Positions 23,345 to 36,562 of a stretch of DNA of 64,000 nucleotides are shown here, piece by piece. How positions within the stretch are numbered: the first letter of the stretch is position 1; every line of letters begins with the position of its first letter. Origin of the DNA: Neelides folsomi (taxonomy: Eukaryota; Arthropoda; Collembola; Neelipleona; Neelidae); assembly GCA_034687125.1 (NCBI GenBank), contig JAQGBZ010000130.1, positions 96,199 to 160,198 on the forward strand, read 5' to 3'. The translations under genes and the position numbers were made by a program. The notes beneath the pieces were generated by a model that was not told the DNA's origin, ran no database searches, and saw only the letters and a program-made list of their open reading frames with translations.

Positions 23345-26300
23345 TTAATTTGGTTGAAATGTAGCCAAATCTTCTTGAAGATCACTAAAAACCATCATAC
23401 TCTTCCTTTTCTGTTGAAAATAAATAATTTGTAATTAATAGAATTATTCACAAAAAATATTTAAATGTTTAAAGTGTAATAAGTATATATGTAGCTCTAT
23501 ATGTATTTATGTACTCTAGGACATAACATGCATACCATAGTTCATATAAGCCATTAAAAATATTTATAATATATTGTCATTTGAATTATACCTCTTCTTG
23601 TATTGCTTCAACCAACGCTTCTTTTTTTTCTCTTTTGAAAAATCCCAACTGGAATGGGAAAAAAGCTTTAATATTGTTAAAATCCCTTTTAAGTTATCGT
23701 TATCATTGTCACCATTACGCGCAATATTATTTTCATTTATTTCACCTTTAATAAAACTAAAATAAAAACGAGTAATAAGAATAATCCTCCAATGGCCGAA
23801 AGTATGTAGACAAGGAGTGAAATTTCATTTTCATCATAGTAGTTAAAAGTAGAGCTTGAGTATTCAGTAGTGTAAATATCAAAAAGCTTCAAAGTTCCTT
23901 TTGTTACATATTCAAAGTCTTCATTCTCTAAATGTGAAATAATATAAAGTTATTAAAATCAAAAACAAAATTTATTAAAAACACATTTTTCTTATTCGTA
24001 GTCTTATTTAAAACAATTATTTTGCAATCAAACCAAAAGACAAATAAATAATATACCATTAATTTCAAAAGATTTTGCAACTTTATTAGGTATTTGAAAA
24101 TCAATATTTAAAGAAATGTTATTTTTTCCCTTTTTAAAAATGCATTCAATAACTCCGCAATCGGTATCTGGATCAGCACAGGAAATAATTTTTGATTGGC
24201 TTTTTTTAAAATTTGAGGATCTTTTCGTCCTTTCTTTTTCGTCAATTACCAACTCTTGAGGATTCAGAAAGCCATAATCTAACCCATCATTTGAGGATGA
24301 TGGGTTAGAGTTGGTTTCATTATTTAGTTTAGATTCTGATGTTGAACTAGTATATTGGGTTTCTTGACCATAATCTTGTGATTTATCCGATTTTGAAGAA
24401 ATTGTCTCATCAATTATTATCATTCTTTGGGATTTTGTCGTTATTACAGTAGTTGGTTTTACAGTTGTATGATTATAATGATTAATTGTTGTTGACACGG
24501 TTGTGGACATTTCATTTGTTTTACAATACTAAGGATTAGACAAATTAAATATTAATACCATATAGTGATTTTCTTCTAAATATATAAGTATAATGATTTG
24601 TGTAAGTATATTTTATTTATTTGAATATTAACTTGAATTTTGAAACTATTAATCTTTTTGTAAGAAATTACTTCATGTGGAAAATCCGATTTAATTTTAT
24701 CCGATGACCCTTTGGCATTTAAAGGATATTTAACAGTTATCATCAAACTTTCGTATTTTGTTTCAATTGGAAAATCAACCTTTCAAATATTTAAAAATAA
24801 TAAAATTAAGTAATATAGTTGAAATATTTCATATTAATTTGAATATATTACTATTTATATTAAAAATTGAGTAAACCGAATAAGTGTGTTTTATTATTCT
24901 TCTTCTGGATTCTTTTATTTCATTGGTTTTATTTGACCCTGAAAATTTAATTGCAGAATCGGAATTCATTTCAAGGTGGATTTGAAAAGATTTATTATTT
25001 TCCTTTTCTGTATTTAAGTTATTAAACAAAAGAGAAATATTCAATGTTAAATTTTCTTTTCTCATGTGTGGATAAAAATATTGTAAATCAATTTCATAAG
25101 GTATTGAAATCTAAAGTAAAAAATTAATTAATTCTATTCGTTAAATATTCTTATATTTGAAATTGGTTTATGAAATTTTTTAACCGTTTCATTTTTGTTA
25201 ATAAATTGGTCATTGGGAATTTGGCATTTAAACAAATTAATTTTGTTTTCACAATCAGGAAACTTAATATCAAATTTTTTGTTGGGTTGTTCAATAATTA
25301 ATCTTGGAAATGAAGCAGTCTCTCCTTTATTTTGTATTACAATTCTCAAAAATAATTCTTTTCCTGAATTTACTTCATACTTTGTCCTATTTAAAAAATA
25401 AACACTTATCAAAATATTTATTTAACATATTGATTATTTCTTAAATCAATATTTGATATTTAATTGAAATTCACAATTTTATTTCATTTTTTTCTTTTGA
25501 TTTTTGAAAATTGGCCGTTAAATTTATGTTGGGTTCACAATCAGCTTTACTCTTGTTCCAATTACAACCACTAAAATGAATTTTGATAGATTCAATCCTT
25601 TGGATTGATTTTGGACAAGTTGAACAAAAATCACTGAATTCTTAAATACAAAAATTATTTAATTTAAGAATTAGAAAAATATAAAATATACATTAAAAAG
25701 AATTATAAAATACAATTGAACAATTTTGTTTACCCGCTCCAGTAGTACTCACATTCAATTCTTTTTTTGCTTTATCTCCCAAAATTGTTACATCCATTAA
25801 TCCCGTTTTGATTGAATTGGTCTTACTTTGATTATAATTAATTTCTTGGCTCAGTATTGGAGTGAACCTTTGTGGTTGTCCTTGAGCACTTTTGTTTGAA
25901 ATATATTCTTTAAAGAGTCTCTGATTAAATAGTAATTTATTAAACACTACAATTTATTAAATTTAAATTATAATTATGAACAATAATATATAAAAAGATC
26001 ATATAAGAGATACTTATTAGGTATGTTAGTTATGTTAGATTATATGAATTTGAGTATCTTATAAGTAGTTAAAATTTTGAAATACCTCGTCAATATGAAA
26101 TTTAATCATATTGCATTCAACATTTTTATTGTGGTCTGTGCTTAGTGTGTAATTTTTGTTAAGGATAGTATTCATATTATTGTTATTTCCACCAATTCGT
26201 ACAAAAGAAAGAATTTCAATTTCCTGCTTAAGTCTTACCTCAACATTTACATCTATAATATTTAAAATAAAATTGCAAAACCATTCCATATTGACATTAG

Positions 26301-28925
26301 CATTATTTATTTAATATTATAAATGTAATTGATATACTAATTAAACTTTTATGTTTAACGTGCTTTCAAATTTCCATTCAATATTATCTTTTGGCTTATC
26401 AAAGTGAACGCAAGAGCGTAAATAAAACTCGTTGTTGAGTTCTTTTAAATAAAAGGTTACACCAAATATTGGTGTATCTGTATTATTTTCTTTAAAAAAT
26501 GTCATATTTCCGCGAATAGTACTTGTTAAATTTTTCCTTGTTCGAAGCACTACCACTTGATTGGATTCAAAAGCTCCAATCCCCAAATCTTAAAAATTAA
26601 AGCAAAGTAACATAATATTTTTTTAATTACATCGATATTAAAATGCTAAAAATTCTTTTAAATTTATTAAAGCCGTGATAAAACAAATAATTTCCCTTAC
26701 CTGGAGTTGAATTCCCATCAACATCAATTGAGGCTGAGAATGATGATCCAAATGATTTTATCGGATTCATATGAGAAATGTCAGAAGCAACAATTTTTTG
26801 ACCCAAAATTAAAATGCTATCTTTATTGCCATAAAAGATGTAAACAGCTCCACCCCCATTTTCTAAAGGTGCTCCAATTGCAATATCTATATATAATTTA
26901 TATAATCTTCGAGTTAGCAATTTTCAAAGAAAATTTAATTTAATTTCAATACCGTTATATTTGTCATCGTTAATGTCACCAAGAAAGATCATTGCTGAAC
27001 CAAATCTCGATCCAGAAGATTGATGATTTAATAATTTTGTGGGATTTTTCTCATCCTGTTTAAATATAAAAATAATGTAAACTTAAATATTTATAATATG
27101 CACCAAAAAAATATCTATGCTATTTGGTGTAAGTTTGTTCAATATAATTTTAACCGTAGCTAAGTTGTATACATAAACTTGTCCGTCGTCCTTGCAATTC
27201 TCCGAAGTTTCACATTTTGAGTACATCGGAGCTCCCACAAAAAGTTCATCAATTTTATCGTTATTGACATCACCACTCATGAGAACAGATCCAAAATATG
27301 AACAAATGTGATTTTTGGAATCATTGTTTGGACGAATTGTAATTGAACCGACCATGTATGTATGAAAAAAATGGTTCAAATGTTTCACAGAAAACACTTC
27401 GACGCTTCCGTTAATATCAAGTCTGGGCGATCCTGCTGCAACATATGTTAGGCTATCATTAAAGTATTTACCTGATGTGACTGCGTATCCTGTAATGATT
27501 ATATAATAAAAATTAAAAAAATTAAATTAAATTGATATTGAAACATTGATTAAATAAAATGATTCAAATATCGCTTTGATAAGAATTTCTGTTATTAAGG
27601 CATAATTTTAATATATTATGTATTTATTTATTTTAATTAATGTCAAAGTAAAATTACCAAAATATTCGAATGTAAAAGAGGTATTGGTAGTTTTACTAAC
27701 AATTTGATAATATTTAAATTCCTTATTTTCATAACTATTTGATCTTTCCTTTGATAGATTAGATTTATTGTAGTTATAGATGACAAGTGCCCCTGAAAAA
27801 ACAACTCTTTAATATTATTTTATTGGTGGTATTGGTTTAATGAAAATATAAAAGTATAAATATTTATTCTAAAAATTAATTCACCGTCCCAGAATGAAGC
27901 TCCTGGAGCCCCCAAGATCAATTCAAATGTATCATTGGGAAAATGAGCTGAAAATCCACTTTGGCTCGAAATAGTGTCATTGCATTTTTTAAACTCTCCA
28001 GATTTTTCATCTTGGCATCTAGTTTCTTCAACTTTGGTTTTGGTTAGATTGAAAAAGGGATATAGTCGATGGGAATATCGATTTTCAAATAAAGTTTCAT
28101 TGGTGGGTTTATTAAGATCAGTGAGGTTTGAAAATTTGAGATAATAACAAGCTCCATTTACAGCCTTCTTTTGTGCTCTCAATAAATTTGGAGCGCATGC
28201 GAGGAAAGTTCCATCTTTTTCATCTTTTTTGAAATTTGAAATGGCCATGTTTAGTCCCATTTGGCTTCCATTGAAAGTTTCACTTATTGGTACATCGTGA
28301 AAAGTTAAAGTTCCCTTATTATTAAAGCAATCATTTGATATTTGACAAGTTTCCTCTACATATATAAAATAGAGAATTTTAAAGCATTTTTATCATAATT
28401 AAAAACACATTTGTTTGATAATTATGAAGATTAATTTGAGTTTTAAAATAAATACAGGTACTTACGTATTTTAGTTTTATTTTTGGGAAAATCGAGATTT
28501 AAAATATCACAATTATTTTGAATATGTGTAGAATTTTTGTTAAGTGAAAATTTACAGCGATAAACATGTCCAGGATTTTCATATTCTTCAGAAATAAAAT
28601 TACTTCCGTTGGGAGCTCCAATTAATATAAACCTTAAAAAACATTATTTTTATCTTCTAATAATAAAATCTAAAATAAAATTTATAACTAAAAAACTAAA
28701 ATTGTCTGAAAATTATGTTTAAAAGAATTACCAACTATCGCTACTATGTGAAATGAATGGAATTAAAGTTACAGATTGTCCAAAATGATTTTGCGAACCA
28801 ATTTTTTCAGTTATTAATATTGGATTTTCTATGTCAAAGGAAGAATTGACAATTTGTGAGAATATTATTATAAATGTAAAAAATATAAATAAAATATTTT
28901 TTACATTCAAAAATGATTTAAACAT
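23345..28925 (-). CDS. integrin alpha subunit
   Basis: Large multi-exon gene starting at 28925 with a signal peptide. The N-terminal half has the FG-GAP beta-propeller: I-G-A-P-N-G (about 28620), L-G-A-P-G-A-S-F (about 27900), then S-G-D-V-N-N-D-K-I-D-E-L-F-V-G-A-P (about 27270) and G-D-I-N-D-D-K-Y-N-D-I-A-I-G-A-P (about 26970-26870). The last two carry the D-x-N-x-D-x-x-x-D calcium loops. Thigh and calf-like regions with many N-glycosylation sites follow. The C-terminal exons give a membrane helix (about 23810-23750) and, across an intron, L-L-K plus L-G-F-F-K-R-E, the invariant cytoplasmic GFFKR motif that binds talin/beta partners. The final exon ends at 23345. It pairs with an integrin beta subunit for matrix adhesion. 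The subtype is not clear. No obvious inserted I domain. Confidence 0.93.
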
Positions 28926-29668
28926 TATTATTAATAATATTATTTAAGATCAAAAGATGATAAAGATATGAATATATTTAACTTTGAAACAAGGCAAATG
29001 GATTTTAAAGGAAATTTAGTAAAATTCCATAGAATGGTTATAAAAATCTAAACCACATATATTAGTAACTGGTATGAATGATTAACTTAAATGACGTTAA
29101 ATCTCTTAACTTTGAATGATTCTATTTTCTCTTTAAACATTAAAATTGAAAGTTATATATGTATTAATTGAAATATTATAATTGTATAGAGGACATACGC
29201 TTTTATATGGATGATAAATTCAGATATACTTTGCATTATATGTATATCATGTGATTTGCAATATTATATCTCGCAATATTATATCGTTATATCTTATATT
29301 TGGTTTACATATTGTGGTTGAATATATTTCACAAGGAAAATCGATTAACTTTCCTGCTTTCCTCCAATGAAGGAAGTTTATTTATTTTTTAATATACCAT
29401 ATGTACAATAAAATGTCTTATTTCATTTACATAGATTAATTTTTACTATCTGTATTATTAATTATGTTTTTTAAACATTTTTACTTTATTACCTATTATT
29501 TTTGTGATTGTGTAGATGCTGCTGTTCCAACCTGCTATTTATGTATTTAAATCCAATAACATAATAATCCCATTCTCTTGTGTTATTGTTATTGTTGATG
29601 GATAAAAACATACACTATTTTTTCATGCATTTCTATTTATTTAACTATTATAATAAATAATTTATTAT
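28926..29668. other. intergenic, no gene seen
   Basis: Spacer between two minus-strand genes: promoter side of integrin alpha and 3' UTR of the desaturase. A short direct repeat of ATATTATATC-type sequence lies near 29260-29290. Nothing coding. Confidence 0.5.
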
Positions 29669-31210
29669 TTACATAAATTCAGCTTTAAGCTCTTTCGAGA
29701 CAGCGTTCAAATTTTCATAAACGATTTTAAACGCCCCAGTATAAGAATGGACAATGTAAGGCAATTGATGCTCCTTTGCGAATTCTCTCACTCTCCCACA
29801 AATTTCTTTGTGTCGAAATTGAGGCATTGCGGGGAACAAATGATGTTCAATTTGAAAATTGAGGTAGCCCATCCACCAATCGATGAACCAACTCTGCTCA
29901 ATATTAGCTGTGTGAACAAAGGCATATTCGACCCAATGGGTTGGTTCTTCCGCCACGGGCAAATGCGTGTGGTTGAGTGAGAAGTTGAGAAGCAGATAGG
30001 AAGCTCCGATCCATCCAGCCATCATATATTGCACTGGAGTCAACCCAATGACAAAGAAAACAAATCCATAGTGAGTCATGATGAAAAAGAAGTCCAGGAA
30101 TTTCCCTTCTTTGAAGCAATAATAGGGAAGATAAAATCTCCAATATGTTGAGATCAAAAGAGAGTCAAGGCAGAAGAAAAGAACTTTTTGATTTTGGACA
30201 AAAAATCCTTGGCCGTCTTTCAAGTCACGGACCACTTTCTTGTTGAAGGCAATATAAGGCAAAGTTTCCATATCACGATCTCGACTTAGGCGTTGTGGTC
30301 CTGCATGATGACTATTGTGTTGGAAATTCCAATAACTTCCGCTCATTCCCATCCAAAAACCTAAAATTCACAAATGGAATTAATATTTAAAGAATACCGA
30401 TTTAAATAATTGTATCATTATTGAGTTTTATTGTTTCATGTCATGAAACAGCGCTGAATGAATTTTTAACCTAAAAAGAACGACTCAAGGAAATGGTCAA
30501 TTGAAGGATTTGCTGTGTATGAATTATGGCCACATTCGTGTTGAAGCCATCCGAATCTTCCTGCCGTGATTCCAATGAGAATAACACCAAGAAACGGCGA
30601 ATGGTTGTAAACAATGTAGGAAATTAAAACGGCCAAAGCCATGTCAATTATCCTGTATAACATGTGCCCTGGTGAAGGTTTGAAATATCCTTTTCCCTCA
30701 AACTCCTTCCGCATCTTGTTGAACCCTTCAGTCAATTTTTCGTTTTTAGCTCCCAAAATTCCTAAGAAATTTTTTTTAATTCATAAAAGTAGAATTAAGC
30801 AGTTTGATTTTCTTTATTCTTTAAAAATGTAATAATAATAAAAATTATAAAAATACGTTTTGCTTCATCAGGCGTTGGAGTTCTTTTTGGTAAACATTTC
30901 ATAATTGATTCAACCTTTTTTTGAGTTCGATAATGAAATTGTTGAATTGCAATTGAGGCGTCTTCTCCTTCTTCTGTGTAAAATTTTATAATCGACCCTC
31001 CTATGTTTCATAAATAATTCTTAATTTGAATTATAAATAATATAAATATTGTTTGGTTAATTGGGCAATGTATCAGCATTTCAGTATTAACATAGTATTG
31101 ATAAATTATAAATTATAAATACCAGGATGATTTGGAATCCAATTCGTAACGTCGTAAAAATATCCATTAAAATATAGTTCCCTTTTCTCAACAATTTTAT
31201 CTCGGGCCAT
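29669..31210 (-). CDS. front-end (delta-5/delta-6-type) fatty acid desaturase with cytochrome b5 domain
   Basis: Four exons, about 410 aa. Exons 1 and 2 give the fused cytochrome b5 domain: Y-D-V-T-N-W-I-P-N-H-P-G-G is restored across the intron between about 31120 and 31000, and F-H (Q-Q-F-H-Y) supplies the second haem ligand. The membrane desaturase domain has the three histidine boxes H-E-C-G-H, H-N-S-H-H and Q-I-E-H-H. The Q in the third box marks front-end desaturases. Such enzymes insert double bases nearer the carboxyl end of C18-C20 acyl chains, taking electrons through the b5 domain in the ER, to make polyunsaturated fatty acids such as arachidonate or EPA. Insects generally lack this class, while springtails and some other invertebrates make C20 PUFA. 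Delta-5 versus delta-6 cannot be settled from sequence by eye. It looks intact. Confidence 0.92.
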
Positions 31211-32425
31211 GGTTCAAGTTGGGTTGATGTAAAGAATATTATTAAATGTGAACAAAAGTAATAATGAAATAACAAACTATATTTTTTATTACAATAAGTT
31301 CTCAGGCGTTTTTTGTATACGAATTAACTCGAGCGTTTACCAATAAAAGAGGCCAAAGCAAGAAGAATTAATAAAATTACACTGTAATTTAGATTTAGAG
31401 TATGTAAGTTAAAATTTTCTTTATATCTAGATAATTGGTTTAAACAATTATACTTACACAATAGGATCACTTATAGTAAACAATGAAGGAATTCATTTTT
31501 TAATTCGTTGATTCGTTAACACACTTATAAATAATTACTTTTTTGCATGTAATTTTATGGAATAAAATCTATTATTATAATATTCTTTACGTTAAAAATA
31601 TTTTTCCCTTATATTATATTTAAAATCATTGGATAATTATAAGAATAGATTTAAGTAAAGAGTACGTGTATTAGAATATGAAACAAAAGGTATTGTCTCA
31701 AAGGATTAAAGGTTAAAGAGAAAACGAGAATTTGGCTTACCAGGTCTTTGTGAATTATTTAAAAGAATCGATGAAATGATTAAAAGCACTATTAAATGTA
31801 AGTAAGTCAGTAATAAAGTCCACGTAACTCGCAGGTAATTGATTTAATTAAAGACACGGAAAAGGAGGGGATGGGCAAAATCAATGTCCCCAGATTAATG
31901 CAGTATTTCTAATATTAAATTTTAAATGCATTCTAAATTGTAATTACATACTCTAAATGTAAGTATGACTATTATACTTTACATTGAATCTAATTTAGGC
32001 ATTACACAATATACATATTGTGTATCAATACATTGATTAAAATATATTGAACATTATTTATTGAAAAAGTCCTCTTTCGGTGAAGATATAGGTAATATTT
32101 AAAATGTATAAAATATGAAGTTAGAAAAACAAAAATTTAATTTGGCTATGCTAATAATAAGTAGGTAGTTCATTATAGTTCCATAAGCATCCTTATACGC
32201 ATATGTATTTATTTTCATAATATATTATTATTAAGTTTGAAATGATGATTAATAAGAATTTCTTACAATTTAAATCATTCTGACCTAGTTTAGATTTTAT
32301 TATCTAAGATTAATGAATCTAAAGTATTTACATGAAGAAAACCCCATCAAATTGTAATACACATTAAACAATTTTAGATATTGCAATGTATTATGTATTA
32401 AATATAGGCTATAATTCAAGATAAT
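31211..32425. other. intergenic, no gene seen
   Basis: AT-rich spacer between the desaturase promoter side and the third gustatory receptor's 3' end. A less AT-rich stretch lies at about 31680-31890. No supported coding frame. Confidence 0.5.
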
Positions 32426-34366
32426 TTAACCGATTTGTAAAATGATAACCGAATAAGTAAGAATCATGCTAGCCACCTTAAATTAGATAAAAATTGGTTA
32501 AATACATAATACACATCATAAGAATTAATTATTAAGAGTATTAATACTAAACAATAAAACTATAAAATTAATTTACCGTTCGTAAAAATCCAAAAGTCAC
32601 AGTAAACCCAATTCCTTTAATTCCAATTTCATTTTCGTTGATCATATCCGATAAAAAATAAACTTCTTGGGTTAATGCTACTTTTACGTTTGTTCCTTTT
32701 CCATGCACAAAAAAGTATTTGCTAAATGCTTTTACCTAATTAATAAAAGAAATAGCTTTATAATAATAAATAAATAAAGTTTAAACAATTGTATTGTTGA
32801 TTTAATATTATGAAATGAATACCTAATGAATAAAATATTTTTAAATTGTTTACTTTAACACCAATATCAGCTGCAGAATAAAATAGAAATACATGAAACA
32901 TCCCTTGGCCGATAAATTTTATTTTATTATAAGTTCCCGTTTGAGTGAAAATGAATTTAATATTCAAAATGTAATGCATGATCAGAACAACAAGGAGTGA
33001 AGACAAAATAACTTTGGTCACTTTGTTAATTTGATCAGACAAACTTTTAATCTTTCTGAACAAAACAATTACCTATGTAAATTTAATTTCATGAATTCAT
33101 TAATAGTCCATTTTCAATGAAGTGTATAATATAGTATAGTGATTATATGATAAAAAATATTTTTTATTAATACAATATATTACATATTATTAATAGATTA
33201 AACATATACTGTATTACATCTTCTGAATTTATTTTATGATTTTCTAAAATTTCCTCAGAATCATGAGTTATTGTACGTAAAATAGAAATCAAAACCAATG
33301 ATATTTGGAATCCAAAGAATATAAGTAAATCTACATAAATTTCAGCTATAAAGTAAATTAAACCACGGAAGTAATCTCCAACCGACAAATGTAAATCTAA
33401 ATAATAATAAAAATATCGAGTTAAAGGTTGATTAATGACATAATGAATGATAATGGAAATGGGTAGATTGTAATTTTCCTTACCAGTTGAAAATATTCCA
33501 TCAGGTAGTTTTTCATTTACAAACATTGTAGAATCAAAATTATACCAATTTTTAAAATGGAAAGCAGAAATTTGAACGACATTTTCAAAGTTTTTTGAAC
33601 CCAAATCCAAAAGGTCCAAATAATACAATATTTTATTTGACAAAAGAAATATTGTATATATAATAAAATATAAATATATTTTTAGCTTGGGCTAAAATGT
33701 ACACGAAAGAGTTAGCCTTATTAGGAATAATTTAAATTTTTTACTAGTTTAAATACAATAAGAAATATAATATATTACTTACAGTTATTAAAATATTTTT
33801 ACGGGTAAAATCGAAATCCAAATTTTTAATAAATGCGTAAATATCATTAGACAGTAAATGAATTTTTAAAATTTGTATTTTTGCAGACCAAATAATAAAA
33901 ATGATTGAAATGATGTGTAAGCCAAGAGCAATTCGTTCGATAAAATTATATTGGTGTTTGATGTTAATATACCGTGTATTTAAACTGTGAATTAAAAGAA
34001 ACGCCAAATGGACTGTTGCAAATATGTGAAAAATTCCTACAAATATCTAAAAATCAAAGACAATTTGAATTATGACTATAAGTAACATATAAACATTATA
34101 GTTAAGCATTGTTATACAAAAACTTACATTACCTTTAAAATGTAAGACGATTTAATGATGGTATTTGTTAGATCTTCAATTTTAATTGAATACGGAGTAC
34201 ACAAAAAGAATTTCCCGAATTTTAATAAATAAATGATTTGGTTAGAAATTTCATGAGAATTTTTCAATTTTTTGATGTTTTCACAATTACTTTTCTCTTT
34301 TTGGTTATTTGCATAAAATACTGAGACATTTGTTTTTTGATTAATTGCAATAACATTTTCAAACAT
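32426..34366 (-). CDS. gustatory receptor (copy C, divergent)
   Basis: Six exons: about 34366-34133, 34050-33781, 33694-33201, 33059-32855, 32737-32580, then the last down to 32426. All have GT-AG borders in phase, giving about 400 aa. Long aliphatic and aromatic segments predict seven helices. The final exon reads T-Y-S-V-I-I-L-Q-I-G-stop, an excellent TYhhhhhQ signature of gustatory receptors. The exon 3 to 4 junction restores Q-K-I-K-S-L-S-D-Q-I-N-K, the usual intracellular loop 3. Gene structure (six exons) is quite unlike copies A and B (two exons), so this belongs to another subfamily. The start is uncertain: the frame stays open a little upstream of 34366, so an extra 5' exon is possible. 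Ligand unknown. Confidence 0.78.
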
Positions 34367-34602
34367 TATAAAAGCGTTAAAATTATCAATGAAACCGTTG
34401 CACTGTTGAAAATTAATTTAAGAATTCAACAACTTTAAATTCCATTAAATAAATTGGAAAAATAATCAATTATGTATTAAAGACATTTTTATTTACTTTA
34501 TTAAAGTGAGTGTTCAAATGAATAATAATGGGAAGTTATATAACAATGAATAATACAAAATATCTCATTTATTTATATTATTTTATCTCATTATTAATTC
34601 AT

Positions 34603-35459
34603 CTAAGGACAAAATATGACTTGATATGAAGAAGAATCTGGCGATGAACTTTTACAAGCAAAAAGACTCGTTTCGTCATCATATGCATAACTGTACGCAT
34701 CCGGGCATTGCTTTTTAAAAATTCTTGAATAATCACTTGGTTGAGGACAGGTTTGTCTATTAATTAAAATAAATGGTTTAACCTAAATATTTTTGTTAAT
34801 TTAAAATTATTTTTAATTATAAATATTTTATCAAACCTATTGTATTTAGGTTCTGGGCAGCAATATTTATCTTCTCTTGTTGCCGAACAAGCGCTTTTGC
34901 AAGCAACCGTTTTTCCCGCTCGTCCTTTGGTTATAAACTCTTTCGGACAAACGCCAAAATTGAAATTACAACTTATAGGCTTACATTTTTTCTCTCCTGT
35001 TTGTACAGTTCCAGGAATTGGGCGGATGGCAATTGGTAAATTGAATCCATCCACTAAACTGATGTCCCAAAAGTCAAGTTCCATATATTTATCCAGTCCA
35101 AATTCAGCGAGTGTAACAGGATCAAATGTAGTTCTTCTACCGTTACATTGTCCCGCGCCGCAATCTCCGGTTTCGCAATTTCTACCAGAATTATCGCATC
35201 CAGTTCGAGCCCAAACGCGTCCCGAGGTCCAACCATGCGGAACGTTGAATCTTCTTTCTTGTCTCGCATCCAGTTTAAAACCTCCATTGAGCGGTGTGTG
35301 ATCGTCACCGTGAGTTCCAATCCATAGGGTTTGCTTGCAATTATTCTTCACTGAAATATAATGACCCTCTGAGTTTCTAACGCAGACAAAAAAAGCTAAA
35401 ATTGGGATGAATAAAATCATTTTCGTAGATATTTTGAAAGATTTGAGCTTTGAGACCAA
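34603..35459 (-). CDS. thaumatin-like protein
   Basis: Two exons joined as N-R-Q-T-C-P (break at about 34838/34757). The first begins with a signal peptide at 35459, possibly at an inner Met. The family signature [14 protein letters not shown] is present, followed by P-V-T-L-A-E-F and [13 protein letters not shown]. The mature protein has 16 cysteines, the full set of eight disulphides of large thaumatin-like proteins, and ends F-C-P. Acidic residues in the [11 protein letters not shown] stretch belong to the acidic cleft thought to bind beta-glucan. In plants these are PR-5 antifungal proteins. Homologues occur patchily in arthropods (beetles, aphids, locusts) and may serve in defence or diet. 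The gene has an intron, so it is not bacterial or plant contamination of the usual kind. Confidence 0.93.
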
Positions 35460-36232
35460 GTTTTATAGGAAAATTTTAATTGAAATTAATTTGATTGTTG
35501 GATAGGGTATTGTTATGAAAGTTGTTATTTCCTCTTATTTACTCGATTGAGGTTTTAACAGCTAAATATGTAAGTATTTAGTGTTAAATCCATCAATTCA
35601 ATTGGTTTAATTGATTGGTATCTTCGGTATATAAATAAATAACGCAACCACCATTTGAAAAATTACAAATAAGAATACTTATAAACTTATAATAAGCAAT
35701 AACATAAGCAGATAACAAACATACAATTTACATGCATTTGTTAGCTTTAATAAAAGTAATTTATTACTTATACCTAGCTTTGTAAAGTATTATTTTAAAA
35801 AAATTGCTAATAAGGAAAATGTAGACAATAATAATTCACACTTTATTTCTAAATATTCGTAACTTGAATTAGTAAAATGTGATATGAAAGCCTATTTTAC
35901 TTTGAAATATGAATATCTAATAAATACACTGAAGTACTAAATAAACGATGATTAACATTTATTTCAACTTTTTAGCAGAAAAATGATTTTCATGTTGCTA
36001 ATTACTAAATTGCTTTTTAATGATTTTTTTTAAAAAATCGGTCAGTTTAAAATTATTATAGATTTACTGATAATTAGAATAATAAGATATAAATATGGTA
36101 TAATGATAATTTGAATATAATAATAAATATTCAGATGTAATCATAAAATGGTTTATATTTGGTAGCCCGTTTAATCTTAAATGACATTACATTATTAAAG
36201 CTAGATATTTAGTTAAATACATTCGAGGTTGG
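35460..36232. other. intergenic, no gene seen
   Basis: AT-rich region between the thaumatin-like gene and the palindrome-rich repeat at 36233. No coding frame of note. Confidence 0.5.
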
Positions 36233-36362
36233 GTATTTAAATACACATGTATTTAAATACATTAAAGTATTTTGTATTTTAGCTATCGTTTTGAAAAGTA
36301 TTTTGTATTTGAAATACATTTTCCACCCAGAAATGTATTTAAATACAATTGTATTTAAATAC
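36233..36362. repeat. MITE-like cluster of the palindrome GTATTTAAATAC
   Basis: Four exact copies of the 12-base palindrome GTATTTAAATAC, at 36233-36244, 36249-36260, 36335-36346 and 36351-36362, arranged as two close pairs. Between them lie variants (TATTTTGTATTT, GTATTTGAAATAC). The symmetrical layout, pair - core - pair, suggests a small inverted-repeat transposable element, perhaps hAT-related since such elements often have ends of this kind. Exact ends and a target duplication could not be fixed by eye. Confidence 0.55.
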
Positions 36363-36562
36363 TTTTTACGACGACTATTCTCAAATTTGCCAAATCATTG
36401 TATTCTAGCATTTTCCATACATAATGCATTCAGTCCAAACAGAGCTAATATGGACGATGATTTACTAGAACAACTTACACTTCTAAAGGCCAATAAAATT
36501 AAAAATCCGTTAAAAATTAATCCGTTATTAACAATTACATTCTCAATCGTCATTAATACGTA

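Noticed and set aside
24279-24308. 12-base perfect stem with 6-base loop inside integrin alpha
   Set aside because: It lies in coding sequence for a Ser/Asn-rich linker; likely chance in biased codons, with no terminator logic in a eukaryote.
34840-35301. 153-aa plus-strand frame
   Set aside because: Exact antisense of the thaumatin-like exon, whose cysteine pattern is diagnostic.
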